Origin: Coriobacteriaceae bacterium
Lineage (GTDB): Bacteria; Actinomycetota; Coriobacteriia; Coriobacteriales; Coriobacteriaceae
Direction: 5' to 3'
NCBI GenBank assembly: GCA_025993015.1
Contig: DAJPFV010000001.1
Location: 1-64,000, forward strand
DNA length: 64,000 nt
Shown here: positions 46,093 to 56,151 of the stretch, in pieces
Layout: each line of letters begins with the position of its first letter
Numbering within the stretch: position 1 is the first letter of the stretch
Notes under the pieces: model-generated
The model's input: the letters and a program-made list of their open reading frames with translations, nothing else
What the model was told of the DNA's origin: nothing
Database searches by the model: none
Position numbers and translations under genes: made by a program

Positions 46093-46662
46093 TTATCTAA
46101 CCAGATCCCTCAATCCAACAGGGAGAATCTGTTCTATCTCTACCGGAGAAAACCCACAGTTGCCCGCCTTAATGCTTTCACGGGCCCTTGAATAGGCTTT
46201 GGGATTTGTCATAGGGCTTTTTGCGTAAATTGAAGCAACTTCCTTTTGAAGAGAATCGCGACGAGATCTGATTTCCGCCAAATCAAATGAGCGGATGTCG
46301 GCAAGAAGTGATAGATACCCCTGAAGAATCACCCAAATTGCATCTGCGGTTGCGCCATGACAATTTGCCCTCTCGCTCAAGTTTGCCCCTTTAAGATAAA
46401 TTGTTATTGCTAGACTGATGACAGATAGCCCGGCGGCAACCAGCGCCGCAATTTCCATTCCAGATAGCCAGATACTTACAAAGCCACAAGCGGAAACCGA
46501 TGTCAAAACAGTCTGCATTACGGATAAACGGTTGTTGAGTCCGTTGGCGCTGTCTGCCGCAACGAGCTGCGTCTTATACGTATATAAAAGATTTGCATAA
46601 GCCTCAGCTATTTGTAGTAAGAGCCTGCGCCTTTCTTCAAACTCTTCAGCGGTTGTTTCCAT
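46093..46662 (-). CDS. SLATT-domain two-TM effector
   Basis: 189 residues. An N-terminal helix (RRRLLLQIAEAYANLLYTYK), two membrane helices (about 49-68 and 71-91) and a long C-terminal cytoplasmic helical region fit the SLATT family, predicted pore-forming effectors paired with nucleotide-signal cyclases. Start behind GGAGGATAGT. Effector first, cyclase second, which is a compact CBASS-like arrangement. Divergent from the gene at 46725. Confidence 0.78.
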   Translation of the reverse strand: METTAEEFEERRRLLLQIAEAYANLLYTYKTQLVAADSANGLNNRLSVMQTVLTSVSACGFVSIWLSGMEIAALVAAGLSVISLAITIYLKGANLSERANCHGATADAIWVILQGYLSLLADIRSFDLAEIRSRRDSLQKEVASIYAKSPMTNPKAYSRARESIKAGNCGFSPVEIEQILPVGLRDLVR

Positions 46663-46724
46663 TACTATCCTCCAAACAGTCAGTGTTTTTCTAAAAGGAT
46701 AGGACGCCGCGAGGACAAAAAATA

Positions 46725-47447
46725 TTGCACAATAAGGCAGACATTAACCCCGAGATTCGAGTACCAGAAGTGAGCCATATGCATAGCCCCATTGATAGCG
46801 AAAGCTACGTCAAGCCCATCCTTGGCAGGACCAAAATCGATATCTGGGAGTGTTATGCGAGACATGTTCTGCAATTTATCGATAGCAACAAATATGGCAA
46901 TTTGGCTTACAGCGACAAACCGGATCTGATCGATCGGGCGCAGTCCCTAGGCATCGAGGTAACAGCTTCCCAATCGCAAGACAGCAGAAAGGCAGAATCC
47001 CTCTATTCCAAACTCCTATACGAGAATGATTCTTCTCAGGAAAAACGCCGAATCGAACTTATTGAGCAATGTGGAGCGCATTTCGAAAAAGGAGTCCTGT
47101 TTGGTCCAAATGGTACGGATTCATTCGAGCCGATTATTGAAGCTCTTCGCAAAAAGCTGGACAGACTCGACTCTGGTGACTACGAACTCTTTAGGAGAAA
47201 CGAGTTGTTTGTCAGATCCAATATTCTTGCTGACGAGGAAATGCTTCGCGAAGCGCTCTCCAACATGAAAAAAGAATCCCGAGATCACTCATGGCACTTC
47301 GTATCCGTTATCGTCTCGGTCCCTGGATACAATTACATTTTCGACCTCGATGCATCGACATGCGTATCCCTTGAATTCGGATACGCAGACCAGTATCGAA
47401 TTGCTCTTGAAGCAAACAAGGAAGTGAACATCGCAGAGTCAAGCTGA
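46725..47447 (+). CDS. Uncharacterised protein with a PD-(D/E)xK-like core
   Basis: 240 residues of no recognised family. DKPDLID (64-70) and GIEVT (76-80) are spaced like the catalytic strands of PD-(D/E)xK nucleases (P66-D67, E78-V-T80), but the lysine position is Thr. An N-terminal segment IDIWECYARHVLQFID precedes. The annotated start is a TTG; an in-frame ATG at 46779 is an alternative, and neither has a strong ribosome site. It is divergent from the SLATT-cyclase pair and may belong to the same defence module. Confidence 0.6.
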   Translation: MHNKADINPEIRVPEVSHMHSPIDSESYVKPILGRTKIDIWECYARHVLQFIDSNKYGNLAYSDKPDLIDRAQSLGIEVTASQSQDSRKAESLYSKLLYENDSSQEKRRIELIEQCGAHFEKGVLFGPNGTDSFEPIIEALRKKLDRLDSGDYELFRRNELFVRSNILADEEMLREALSNMKKESRDHSWHFVSVIVSVPGYNYIFDLDASTCVSLEFGYADQYRIALEANKEVNIAESS

Positions 47448-47678
47448 GCTGAGTTACTATAACCGCTCAACTAGCAGACCATTTCGCAGCAGGTCGGAAT
47501 AAAGCCCCCAGAGTTCTTTGCTGTACAAGCCTCAGAGTCCCAATGAGCCAGCACACCCAAGCGTCGCAAATCCACGCCAATCCGGCACGAGGGTCCCACC
47601 AAGCGCCCTTACCTTGGTGGCAAGCAACCCGGACGCACAAAGCGGCCCGGGGCACCTCCACCCAAGAAAGGATCCGCT

Positions 47679-48350
47679 ATGCTCAAAGACGGCATCGCAT
47701 GCCTACTTAAGTTCGCACCCAGGGAAGCATACATCGACGACCTGATAAACGGTCACCTCTACATGAACGCGGCCGGCTACTACCATGGCCTGCCTGGCGA
47801 ACAGGGCGATCCGCTCGAAGCTTCCATGGCTCCCGGGGCGTGCCTCTACAGATATACTTGCCTGCCTATCTACTGCATGTACACGGTCCGCGAGAACGAT
47901 ATCGTCAACAACACTGTGAATATCCCGAAACGCATGATCCAGGAGTTCGGATGCGAGGACGGATGGATCGGCATTGTGCAGTACGCCAGCTTCGCGCGCC
48001 TCGCCGACAGACACACCACCGACGACGGAAGCATCTACGCCCACGGTCCCATCTCCTATGGCGTACCCGGACCAAAACTGATCCACGAGATCTTTGAGGG
48101 CATCCCGCACAATCTCGTTATTGAAACGCCCAAGTACGCATATCAGCGTGAGTACCGAATCATCGGGACGCAGCCGGTCGAATGCCGTCTTATACCCGAC
48201 GAGAAACACCCTGGCTGCAAAATTGAAGAATACGACCATGCAGAGCTTGACCTAGGCAGTGGCCTCACTGGCTTTTCCTGGAAGGTCTCGGTGGCGAGTC
48301 TCGAAGAGGCTCAAGGCGACCTCATGCTGGAGTTGTCGCATCAGGCATAG
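47679..48350 (+). CDS. Uncharacterised protein in the defence island
   Basis: 223 residues, soluble. The N terminus MLKDGIACLLKFAPREAYID, then LINGHLYMNAAGYYHGL and GDPLEASMAPG, suggests a family with a conserved 'nG.lYmN...yy......GD..E' pattern often seen as unknown proteins near phage-defence genes; I cannot name it. AAAGGA precedes the ATG. The 231 bases upstream hold only a small hairpin (CCACCAAG/CTTGGTGG). Confidence 0.6.
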   Translation: MLKDGIACLLKFAPREAYIDDLINGHLYMNAAGYYHGLPGEQGDPLEASMAPGACLYRYTCLPIYCMYTVRENDIVNNTVNIPKRMIQEFGCEDGWIGIVQYASFARLADRHTTDDGSIYAHGPISYGVPGPKLIHEIFEGIPHNLVIETPKYAYQREYRIIGTQPVECRLIPDEKHPGCKIEEYDHAELDLGSGLTGFSWKVSVASLEEAQGDLMLELSHQA

Positions 48351-48538
48351 TCAACGAAGCACGAGCCCGAGCGCCACCGGGGACTAAAGTGGGGCCACCG
48401 CCTCCCCCCAACAATCCCCCAGAAAGTTCACTGATGTTGACTGTTATTCCCGTAAAATAAACCCCAACAAAATATGTGCGGAGTGCTGGCCTGGAGCTGC
48501 CTTCGGACCCTATTGGCTGCTCACCGAGAGGCTCCGCT

Positions 48539-49848
48539 ATGAAACGACCCCTTTACTACCTGCTCTGCGCGATCGCGTGCACGTCCATGGTCAGCGCGAC
48601 GATGCCTATGGCAGCCATCGCGGAAGTCATCCAGCCTCAAGCAGCCGCCGGGCAGCAGGCGCAAGCCGACGCCACGGCCAGCGACACGGGCAAGGCGGAA
48701 GACGGCTCCAACACAAACGTGCCCGCAGCAAACACTGCGACAAGCAACAGCACCGACACCCCCGCAAACACCACCCAAACCGCGCCCGTGGACGCCAACA
48801 CCGCAGGCGCCGCGGCCACACCCAACACCGCCGCCGCAACCGGCACCACCACCCCCACCCCATCCCTCCTCGCCCAAACCAACCCCACGCCCGCGGCAAT
48901 CTCCACCACGCCACAAACCAACTACACCCACTCCGCCACGGCAAGCCAAAACGGCGTCACCTTCACCGTCTCGTGGAACGACGCCCCGGCGGGCACCGCG
49001 ACGACCTTCCACGTAACCCAAACCAACGGCTCGTCCCAGGCCAAGGCGCGCATGGACGTGCCCACCTACTGGGACGGCGGCAGCCATGAAAGCGTCTGCG
49101 ACCCGTCGCGCCCGGCATGGGGCAGCTACTACAGCCTGGGCACCGCGGGCCACGACTTTACCTTTAACTTCACGGCATCGGGCACGTACCGCATCTACTT
49201 CTACTTTATGGACAACGACAGATACGACCCCCAAAACGACAAGGGGATCTACTACCTGCGCACCACGGCGGAGGTGACCGTAAACGACGCCGCCCGCCCA
49301 AGCGTCACACAGGTCGTCAACAACGCCGTGGCCCAGTGCAGGCAACTGACAAACGCTCGGAATACGACATGGCGCTTTGGCTCCACGACTGGACGCTCGA
49401 CCAGCTGGAGTACGACCACAGCCTCAACTGGTGCTCGGCCGAAAGCGGCCTCACGCGCCACCAAGGCACCTGCGAGAGCTACCAGCGCATCTACTCCAAG
49501 CTCCTTGACGCCGCGGGCATCGCCAACGGCCGCATCACCGGCAACGGCCACACCTGGAACGCCGTAAAGATCGACAGCAAATGGTGCCAGATGGACCCAA
49601 CCTGGGATGACACCAGCGACAACTGGTACGGGGACCTGGACCAGCGCCATCTGTACTTTGGCCTGGCCGACGAGCTCATGGCAATCGCCCACTCCGACCA
49701 CATGGCTAACTACCAAAAAGACGGCTACGCCCACCACTCGACCGACCTGTCTAACAATTACTTTGTACGAACTGGCAAGGCCGATGAATGGGCAGAGAAG
49801 TATGCCGATCGCATTCAGCAGCACCTAGATGCCTTTCAAAGCAGATAG
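48539..49848 (+). pseudogene. Secreted transglutaminase-like protein, frameshifted
   Basis: Signal peptide MKRPLYYLLCAIACTSMVS at the ATG at 48539, then a Thr/Ala/Pro/Asn-rich linker (to about residue 125), a beta-rich domain, and a transglutaminase core with Cys in HQGTCESYQRIY, His in GNGHTWNAVKID and Asp in CQMDPTWDD. The first frame carries residues up to about 49330; the core continues in another frame from about 49345. A one- or two-base slip between about 49326 and 49360 joins them. It is either a real pseudogene or a sequencing error; no sortase motif follows. Confidence 0.78.
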
Positions 49849-49988
49849 TTAATTGAATGCGCCAACGAATACACCATTACAGTTTGGAACGCCCGAACAG
49901 TCCTATGTTTAGAATCACCAAAGTGCGAACACTAGAGCTTTAACTAACATCCACCCGAAATCGTCGATACGAGACACAGGCAGTCCAA

Positions 49989-51035
49989 TCAATTAAACAA
50001 GTGAATTGAAATTAAAGACCTTAGTTGACTCAACCGGGAAAAACGATCTGATATCGATTTCTCGTCTTCTGCAGCCACATTTGCAACCTCATAGAAACGT
50101 CTGGCCAAATCACGACGTCGTTTCTGATAAGCCCTGGCAGCCACCGTAGAACGATCGGGTAAACCATAGTCGAAAATATAAAGCCTGCATGCCGAATCTG
50201 ACAACCTATCAGCCACTTGTCGCCAAATGTAACCATCGCTTTCTCCCAAGCTGCAGCCATATATACAAATGCTATCGGCTTTAGCTATCAGCTCACTCAT
50301 CTCAGCGGTTTTCGTATTGCCATAAATTCCGTAGTTCTTTTTTTCTTTAACCCAAAGCTCTTGAAAATCCACCTTAGAGGAATAAACGGGAGATGTAATC
50401 TGATCAGAATCTGAAACGCCAAATATAATATTGGTAGCAGTGCCCCCATCATTGATTTCTCCATGAAGATGAAGAAGCGTGCCTTGATAAAAGAACTTAG
50501 GCGTAGTACCGACAATCAACTTACCAAAGGGCTGGTCTTTCCCAATCTCATCCCAAAAACGATTGACGGTATTCGTATAGTTTAAAACCAGAACGTGCAC
50601 AGTCACGTCTTCAGAAGTCGACATCAAAGCGGGGAGCCCTTTTAATACGTCAACAGCAGTGAGTCTCGTATAGAAGCTGCTAATTGATGCTCGAAATTCC
50701 TGAACTGCCTCCTGAGGAAGCTCGACAGGCATACGGCTGGACTCTCTAAATACGTAATCTAAAAACTCATCTTGAATATTCTCAAACGTCTCATGAAATA
50801 ATTCTTCGTCGTCTTCATAAAACGCTGATGCTCTGCCTAGAAGATTTTCCAAATCACACCAAAGTTCAGACGCTCGTTCTGGGCTGAATCCCTCAACTCT
50901 TTTTACAAGCTCATCCCTATATTTGTTCTGAACGCCATCTTTAAAATAGCGATTCTTCAAAAAAGAACGGTAATCAGTTGCGAGACCAAGGTTCCGATCA
51001 AATCCATTCCCAATGATCCAAAGAAGATTTAGCAT
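49989..51035 (-). CDS. AbiH-family abortive infection protein
   Basis: 348 residues. It starts MLNLLWIIGNGFDRNLGLATDY, the AbiH hallmark IGNGFD, with VLNYTNTVNRF and TLLHLHGEIND and IYGCSLGESDGYIWR later, all typical of the family. AbiH from Lactococcus plasmids gives phage resistance by abortive infection; its mechanism is not known. No clear ribosome site. The gene is AT-rich like the rest of the island. Confidence 0.85.
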   Translation of the reverse strand: MLNLLWIIGNGFDRNLGLATDYRSFLKNRYFKDGVQNKYRDELVKRVEGFSPERASELWCDLENLLGRASAFYEDDEELFHETFENIQDEFLDYVFRESSRMPVELPQEAVQEFRASISSFYTRLTAVDVLKGLPALMSTSEDVTVHVLVLNYTNTVNRFWDEIGKDQPFGKLIVGTTPKFFYQGTLLHLHGEINDGGTATNIIFGVSDSDQITSPVYSSKVDFQELWVKEKKNYGIYGNTKTAEMSELIAKADSICIYGCSLGESDGYIWRQVADRLSDSACRLYIFDYGLPDRSTVAARAYQKRRRDLARRFYEVANVAAEDEKSISDRFSRLSQLRSLISIHLFN

Positions 51036-51097
51036 TCAATACCGTCCGATTTAATAACAGAGATTAGTTTTACTGCGCAGTACACCATGCAATATAA

Positions 51098-51133
51098 CGC
51101 ATGAAGGGCTCTGCCATCAGCGAGCCCTTCATG
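51098..51133 (-). terminator. Terminator at the end of the capsule operon
   Basis: GCATGAAGGGCT and its perfect complement flank a 12-base loop, starting 35 bases past the rmlCD stop. The U-run is weak (GCGTTATATTG). Confidence 0.6.
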
Positions 51134-51167
51134 CACCATCGGTTCATTCTGATCGTATAACTGGATG

Positions 51168-52622
51168 TTAAAGCATGGACATGTACCCCTTAAGCTCCTC
51201 CTCCCAGTCGGGCATGTGGAAGCCACTGGTCTCGAGCTTGGACAGGTCGAGCGCGGAGTGGGCCGGGCGCGGTGCGATGGGGCCCGCGGCGTTCGAATAG
51301 TAGTCGGCTGTGCTGACCGGAACGACCCTCTCCCCGTTGCCGTTGGCGGCCTCGAAGACGGCGCGGGCGATGTCCGCCCAGGACTTCACGGCGCCGGAGC
51401 CCGTGCAGTCGTAGGTTCCGTAGGGGGCGTGCGTGCCCAGCACGTGGAAGATGGCCTCGGCCATGTCGCGCGTGAAGGTCAGGCGGCCCAGCTGGTCGTC
51501 CACGACGGTAACCTGCGTGAGCCCGTCCTCGGGGTCGGCTACGCGGTCGGAGAGGCCCCTCATCGTCTTGACGAAGTTGTGCCCCTCGCCGATGACCCAG
51601 CTGGAGCGCATGATGTAGTGGCGCGGGCACCCTGCCACGGCGATGTCGCCGGCCGCCTTGGTCTGGCCGTAGACGGAAAGCGGGCTGAGGGGCTCCTCCT
51701 CGGTGTGCACCTCCTCGGTGCCATCGAAGACGTAGTCTGAGGACACGTGGACCAGGGTGATCCCGTGCTCGGCGCAGGTGCGGGCGAGCAGCGCCGGCCC
51801 GGTCGCGTTGGCCTTCCAGGCGATGGCGCGGCCCTCGGGGGTCTCGGCTTTATCCACGGCCGTGTAGGCGCCGCAGTTGATCACGGTGCCGTAGAGCGAC
51901 CAGTCGTACTGCGTATAGGCCGCCGGGTCGGACATGTCGAAGGTGTCGATGTCGCAGAAGTCGAAGTCCTTGGCGACACTGCGCTCCTCGGCGAGCGCGC
52001 GGACCGCATGGCCCAGCTGGCCGTCGCAGCCGGTGACGAGGGTGCGCTTCGGCGCCATGGGGACGACGTCGGCGAGCATCGGGTGGTTGAGGTCGGCCTC
52101 GGAGACGGTGGCCTCCTCCAGCGGGATCGGCCACTCGATGGCGAGCTCGGGGTCGGCGAGGTTCACGAAGGTGTAGGTCTTCTTGAGCTCGAGGGACCAG
52201 TGGGCGTCCACCAGGTAGGTGTAGGCGGTGCCGTCCTCCAGGGCCTGGAAGGAGTTGCCCACGCCGCGCGGGACGTAGATGGCCTTGGACGGGTCGAGCG
52301 TGCAGGTGAACACCTTCCCGTAGGTCTCGCTGCCCTCGCGCAGGTCCACCCAGGCGCCGAAGACGCTGCCGCGCGCCACGGAGATGAACTTGTCCCAGGG
52401 CTCGGCGTGGATGCCGCGGGTGACGCCGCGGCTGTCGTTGTAGGAGATGTTGTTCTGGACGACCCTGAGGTCCGGGATGCCCAGGGCGGTCATCTTGGCG
52501 CGCTGCCAGTTCTCCTTGAACCAGCCGCGCGAGTCGCCGTGGACGGCGAGGTCGACGACCTTGAGGCCCTCGATGCCGGTCTCGGCGACGGAGAGGTCCT
52601 TCTCGAATGCGATGTCTGCCAT
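51168..52622 (-). CDS. rmlCD: RmlC-RmlD fusion (dTDP-4-dehydrorhamnose 3,5-epimerase/reductase)
   Basis: 484 residues carrying the last two steps of dTDP-L-rhamnose synthesis. Residues 1-190 are the RmlC cupin with the catalytic His72 in TRGIHAEPWDKF. Residues 192-484 are RmlD: TGCDGQLG nucleotide motif (197-204), VNCGAYTAVDKAE and the SVYGQTK active site. Such fusions occur in Bifidobacterium and other Actinobacteria. AGGAG lies 10 bases before the ATG. Last gene of the locus. Confidence 0.94.
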   Translation of the reverse strand: MADIAFEKDLSVAETGIEGLKVVDLAVHGDSRGWFKENWQRAKMTALGIPDLRVVQNNISYNDSRGVTRGIHAEPWDKFISVARGSVFGAWVDLREGSETYGKVFTCTLDPSKAIYVPRGVGNSFQALEDGTAYTYLVDAHWSLELKKTYTFVNLADPELAIEWPIPLEEATVSEADLNHPMLADVVPMAPKRTLVTGCDGQLGHAVRALAEERSVAKDFDFCDIDTFDMSDPAAYTQYDWSLYGTVINCGAYTAVDKAETPEGRAIAWKANATGPALLARTCAEHGITLVHVSSDYVFDGTEEVHTEEEPLSPLSVYGQTKAAGDIAVAGCPRHYIMRSSWVIGEGHNFVKTMRGLSDRVADPEDGLTQVTVVDDQLGRLTFTRDMAEAIFHVLGTHAPYGTYDCTGSGAVKSWADIARAVFEAANGNGERVVPVSTADYYSNAAGPIAPRPAHSALDLSKLETSGFHMPDWEEELKGYMSML

Positions 52623-52658
52623 GTGGGAAAAGCTCCTATCGAAGAGGTTGTATAACCG

Positions 52659-52719
52659 GGGGCGCCCGCGCGGGGCCGCAGGGTCATCCCCATGCCCTGC
52701 GGCCCCGCGCGGGCGCCCC
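52659..52719. repeat. 25-bp perfect hairpin between rmlB and rmlCD
   Basis: Arms 52659-52683 and 52695-52719 are perfectly complementary and almost pure GC; 3 more pairs and a CCCC loop close it. No U-run follows on the minus strand, so it is not a standard terminator. It is likely to affect mRNA stability or rmlCD translation. Confidence 0.75.
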
Positions 52720-52745
52720 GCGGTGCGGTTCGCCGGAATGCAGTC

Positions 52746-53777
<1,032 letters not shown>

Positions 53778-54677
53778 CTAGTACTCGCGCGGGCTGTTGA
53801 CGATCTCGCCGGCGGCGACCTTCTTCAGGTGCTGCCCGTAGACCGACTTCCCGTAGGCCTCGGCGGCCTCCTCCAGCCCGGCGGTCGTGATCCAACCGTT
53901 CTCCCAGGCGATCTCCTCGGGCACGGACACGGGAAGGTCCTGGGAGTGCTCCACGGCGCGGACGAACTCCGCGGCCTCGTGGAGTGACTCCATGGTGCCG
54001 GTGTCCAGCCACGCGTAGCCGCGGCCCAGGGTGACGACGGACAGCGTCCCCTCCTCCAGGTACATCTGGTTGAGCGTGGTGATCTCCAGCTCGCCGCGCG
54101 CGGACGGCTTGACCTCGTGGGCCTTGGCGGCCACGTCGCCCGGGTAGAAGTACAGGCCGGTGACGGCGTAGGAGCTCTTGGGCTCGGCGGGCTTCTCCTC
54201 GATGGAGACGGCCCTCCCCTCGCCGTCGAACTCGACGACGCCGAAGCGCTCGGGGTCGTCCACGTGGTAGCCGAAGACCGTGGCGCGGCCCGACTGCGCG
54301 TTCTCGACGGCCTTCTTCAGGTGGCGGCTGAGGCCGTTGCCGTAGAAGATGTTGTCGCCGAGCACCAGGGCGCACGGCTCGCCGTTAATGAACTCCTCGC
54401 CGATGGTGAAGGCCTGCGCCAGGCCGTCGGGGCTCGGCTGCTCGGCGTAGGAGAGGCTCACGCCGTAGCGCGAGCCGTCCCCGAGCAGGCGCTCGAAGTT
54501 GGGCAGGTCCGTCGGCGTGGAGATGACCAGGATGTCACGGATGCCCGCCAGCATGAGGGTGGACAGCGGGTAGTAGATCATGGGCTTGTCGTAGACCGGC
54601 AGCAGCTGCTTGGAGGTCACGAGCGTGAGCGGGTACAGGCGCGTGCCGGACCCGCCGGCGAGGATGATGCCTTTCAT
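53778..54677 (-). CDS. rmlA: Glucose-1-phosphate thymidylyltransferase
   Basis: 299 residues, first step of dTDP-rhamnose synthesis. [19 protein letters not shown] is the nucleotidyltransferase signature; [28 protein letters not shown] and [13 protein letters not shown] follow. Length and blocks match RmlA of the long homotetramer class. First of the GC-rich rml genes, following the AT-rich wzx after 31 bases. Confidence 0.96.
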   Translation of the reverse strand: MKGIILAGGSGTRLYPLTLVTSKQLLPVYDKPMIYYPLSTLMLAGIRDILVISTPTDLPNFERLLGDGSRYGVSLSYAEQPSPDGLAQAFTIGEEFINGEPCALVLGDNIFYGNGLSRHLKKAVENAQSGRATVFGYHVDDPERFGVVEFDGEGRAVSIEEKPAEPKSSYAVTGLYFYPGDVAAKAHEVKPSARGELEITTLNQMYLEEGTLSVVTLGRGYAWLDTGTMESLHEAAEFVRAVEHSQDLPVSVPEEIAWENGWITTAGLEEAAEAYGKSVYGQHLKKVAAGEIVNSPREY

Positions 54678-54708
54678 ATCCTAATCCAATCTAGATGAAT
54701 GACATTTA

Positions 54709-56118
54709 CTAATGCTTAAGCCTGCTCAAACGCGAGGCAACGTTTTTCAATTCAGAATGATTAAGTAAAAGATAGCCAATATAAACTATCGAATACAGGA
54801 GTGCCGCCACTCCACCGGGCATGAGCTCGGTAAATAAGACGAAGGCAACTGTAAGCAAAATCTCCTGAAACGGCCTGGACGAACCCGGAGCACTTAACCT
54901 TTCATTTAAATATAGTTCGGACCACAGTGACCTTCCGATAATGCAGATTACAGCGCCACACAGGACAGCATCGAGTGAATCGAGAGCGAGAACACCGAAT
55001 ACCGAAAAGACGGTGCTGCAAATAACGGCAACGATATTCAACTTCAGGAGCAGCTGTTCTTTACGAAGAACCTTGAAATAGGTAGTACAGCAAAGGCTCA
55101 TCTTCGTATTGAAGACGCATATCGGAAGTAAGAGCGCAAAATATCTAAGACTCTCGGCATATTGAGGAAGCCACGCCCCCAAAAACCAAACCATAGGGAA
55201 ATAGAACAAAAAGATTGCAGGAAAAATGAGTTCGATGGCATTTCTTATGCCAATGTAAAAACGAACTCTCTCCTCATCAGAACCTGTCCTAAGAGCAGGA
55301 AATAAGACCATGCTCGCCTGCGAGACAAAAGTGATAAAGAAATTGACAAGAGAGAGGGAGAACGAAATTTTTGCAAAGGCGACGATACCCCAAAAATGAT
55401 CGATAAGAAACCTAGATACCCCGAGGATCAGTGTGTCGGCGATGTTCGCAATCATCAGCTTTACGCCGACGATGATACTGCGGATACCGTCCTTAAGCGA
55501 GTTGCCAAAAGACACTGATTTAGCACATAGGATATCCCTGCCCATCCAAGAGCAATATATGAGCGCAATAATCTTCGAAACGAGATACGCGTAGACATAG
55601 GGATGGTAGTCCGAAACCTTAAATCCAATTAAAACAAGGAGCGGAGCCAGAAACACCAGCCTGTCTAGCATTGTAGAAAACGAAAATAGCTTAGTTTCGT
55701 TCATAGCCTGAAAGACAAAGCCCAAATAACTTGTCAGGTTATAGACGACGGTGTAAAGCGCAAAAGACGCGATAACAAATACTCGATTTGCGTCATCGAC
55801 AAGAGGCAGCGAAACAAAAGTGATGCCGAGGCAAATCACTGCCTGGAAACAAGCACCGAAGATATACTGGGATTTTATTGAGCTCTTATCGATTTCATCA
55901 CGAGAGAGACCCCCGTTAATCAAGTAGACACCATCATTCAGGCCAAGGTGAAAAAAGCCGGAATAGGTCGTATAAAACATGAACAGCTGCCAGTATCCAT
56001 AATCAGCAACACCAACGATTTTCGGCACGAGCAGCGACATGACAACACTGACCGATAGAGAAATAAACTGTGCAGCAAACGCAATCATAGTGTTGCGTGC
56101 AATAGACGAATAATTCAT
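54709..56118 (-). CDS. wzx: Wzx-type polysaccharide flippase
   Basis: 469 residues with about 12-14 hydrophobic segments, MATE/MOP flippase family that moves lipid-linked repeat units across the membrane. N-terminal pattern IARNTMIAFAAQFISLSVSV and KIVGVADYGYWQLFMFY are typical of Wzx. Low GC compared with the rml genes. It lies beside the Wzy-like gene. Confidence 0.85.
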   Translation of the reverse strand: MNYSSIARNTMIAFAAQFISLSVSVVMSLLVPKIVGVADYGYWQLFMFYTTYSGFFHLGLNDGVYLINGGLSRDEIDKSSIKSQYIFGACFQAVICLGITFVSLPLVDDANRVFVIASFALYTVVYNLTSYLGFVFQAMNETKLFSFSTMLDRLVFLAPLLVLIGFKVSDYHPYVYAYLVSKIIALIYCSWMGRDILCAKSVSFGNSLKDGIRSIIVGVKLMIANIADTLILGVSRFLIDHFWGIVAFAKISFSLSLVNFFITFVSQASMVLFPALRTGSDEERVRFYIGIRNAIELIFPAIFLFYFPMVWFLGAWLPQYAESLRYFALLLPICVFNTKMSLCCTTYFKVLRKEQLLLKLNIVAVICSTVFSVFGVLALDSLDAVLCGAVICIIGRSLWSELYLNERLSAPGSSRPFQEILLTVAFVLFTELMPGGVAALLYSIVYIGYLLLNHSELKNVASRLSRLKH

Positions 56119-56151
56119 TCAACCTCGTTTGTTTAAACTAACATCCTTGAT

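Noticed and set aside
48521..49345. 274-codon minus-strand frame opposite the transglutaminase gene
   Set aside because: Gly/Val/Arg-rich antisense shadow without motifs; the plus strand carries a signal peptide and a domain match.
43044..51035. Prophage or integrative element
   Set aside because: No integrase, structural phage gene, attachment-site duplication or tRNA border is visible.
43000..51200. CRISPR array in the defence island
   Set aside because: No regularly spaced direct repeats and no cas genes were found on either strand.
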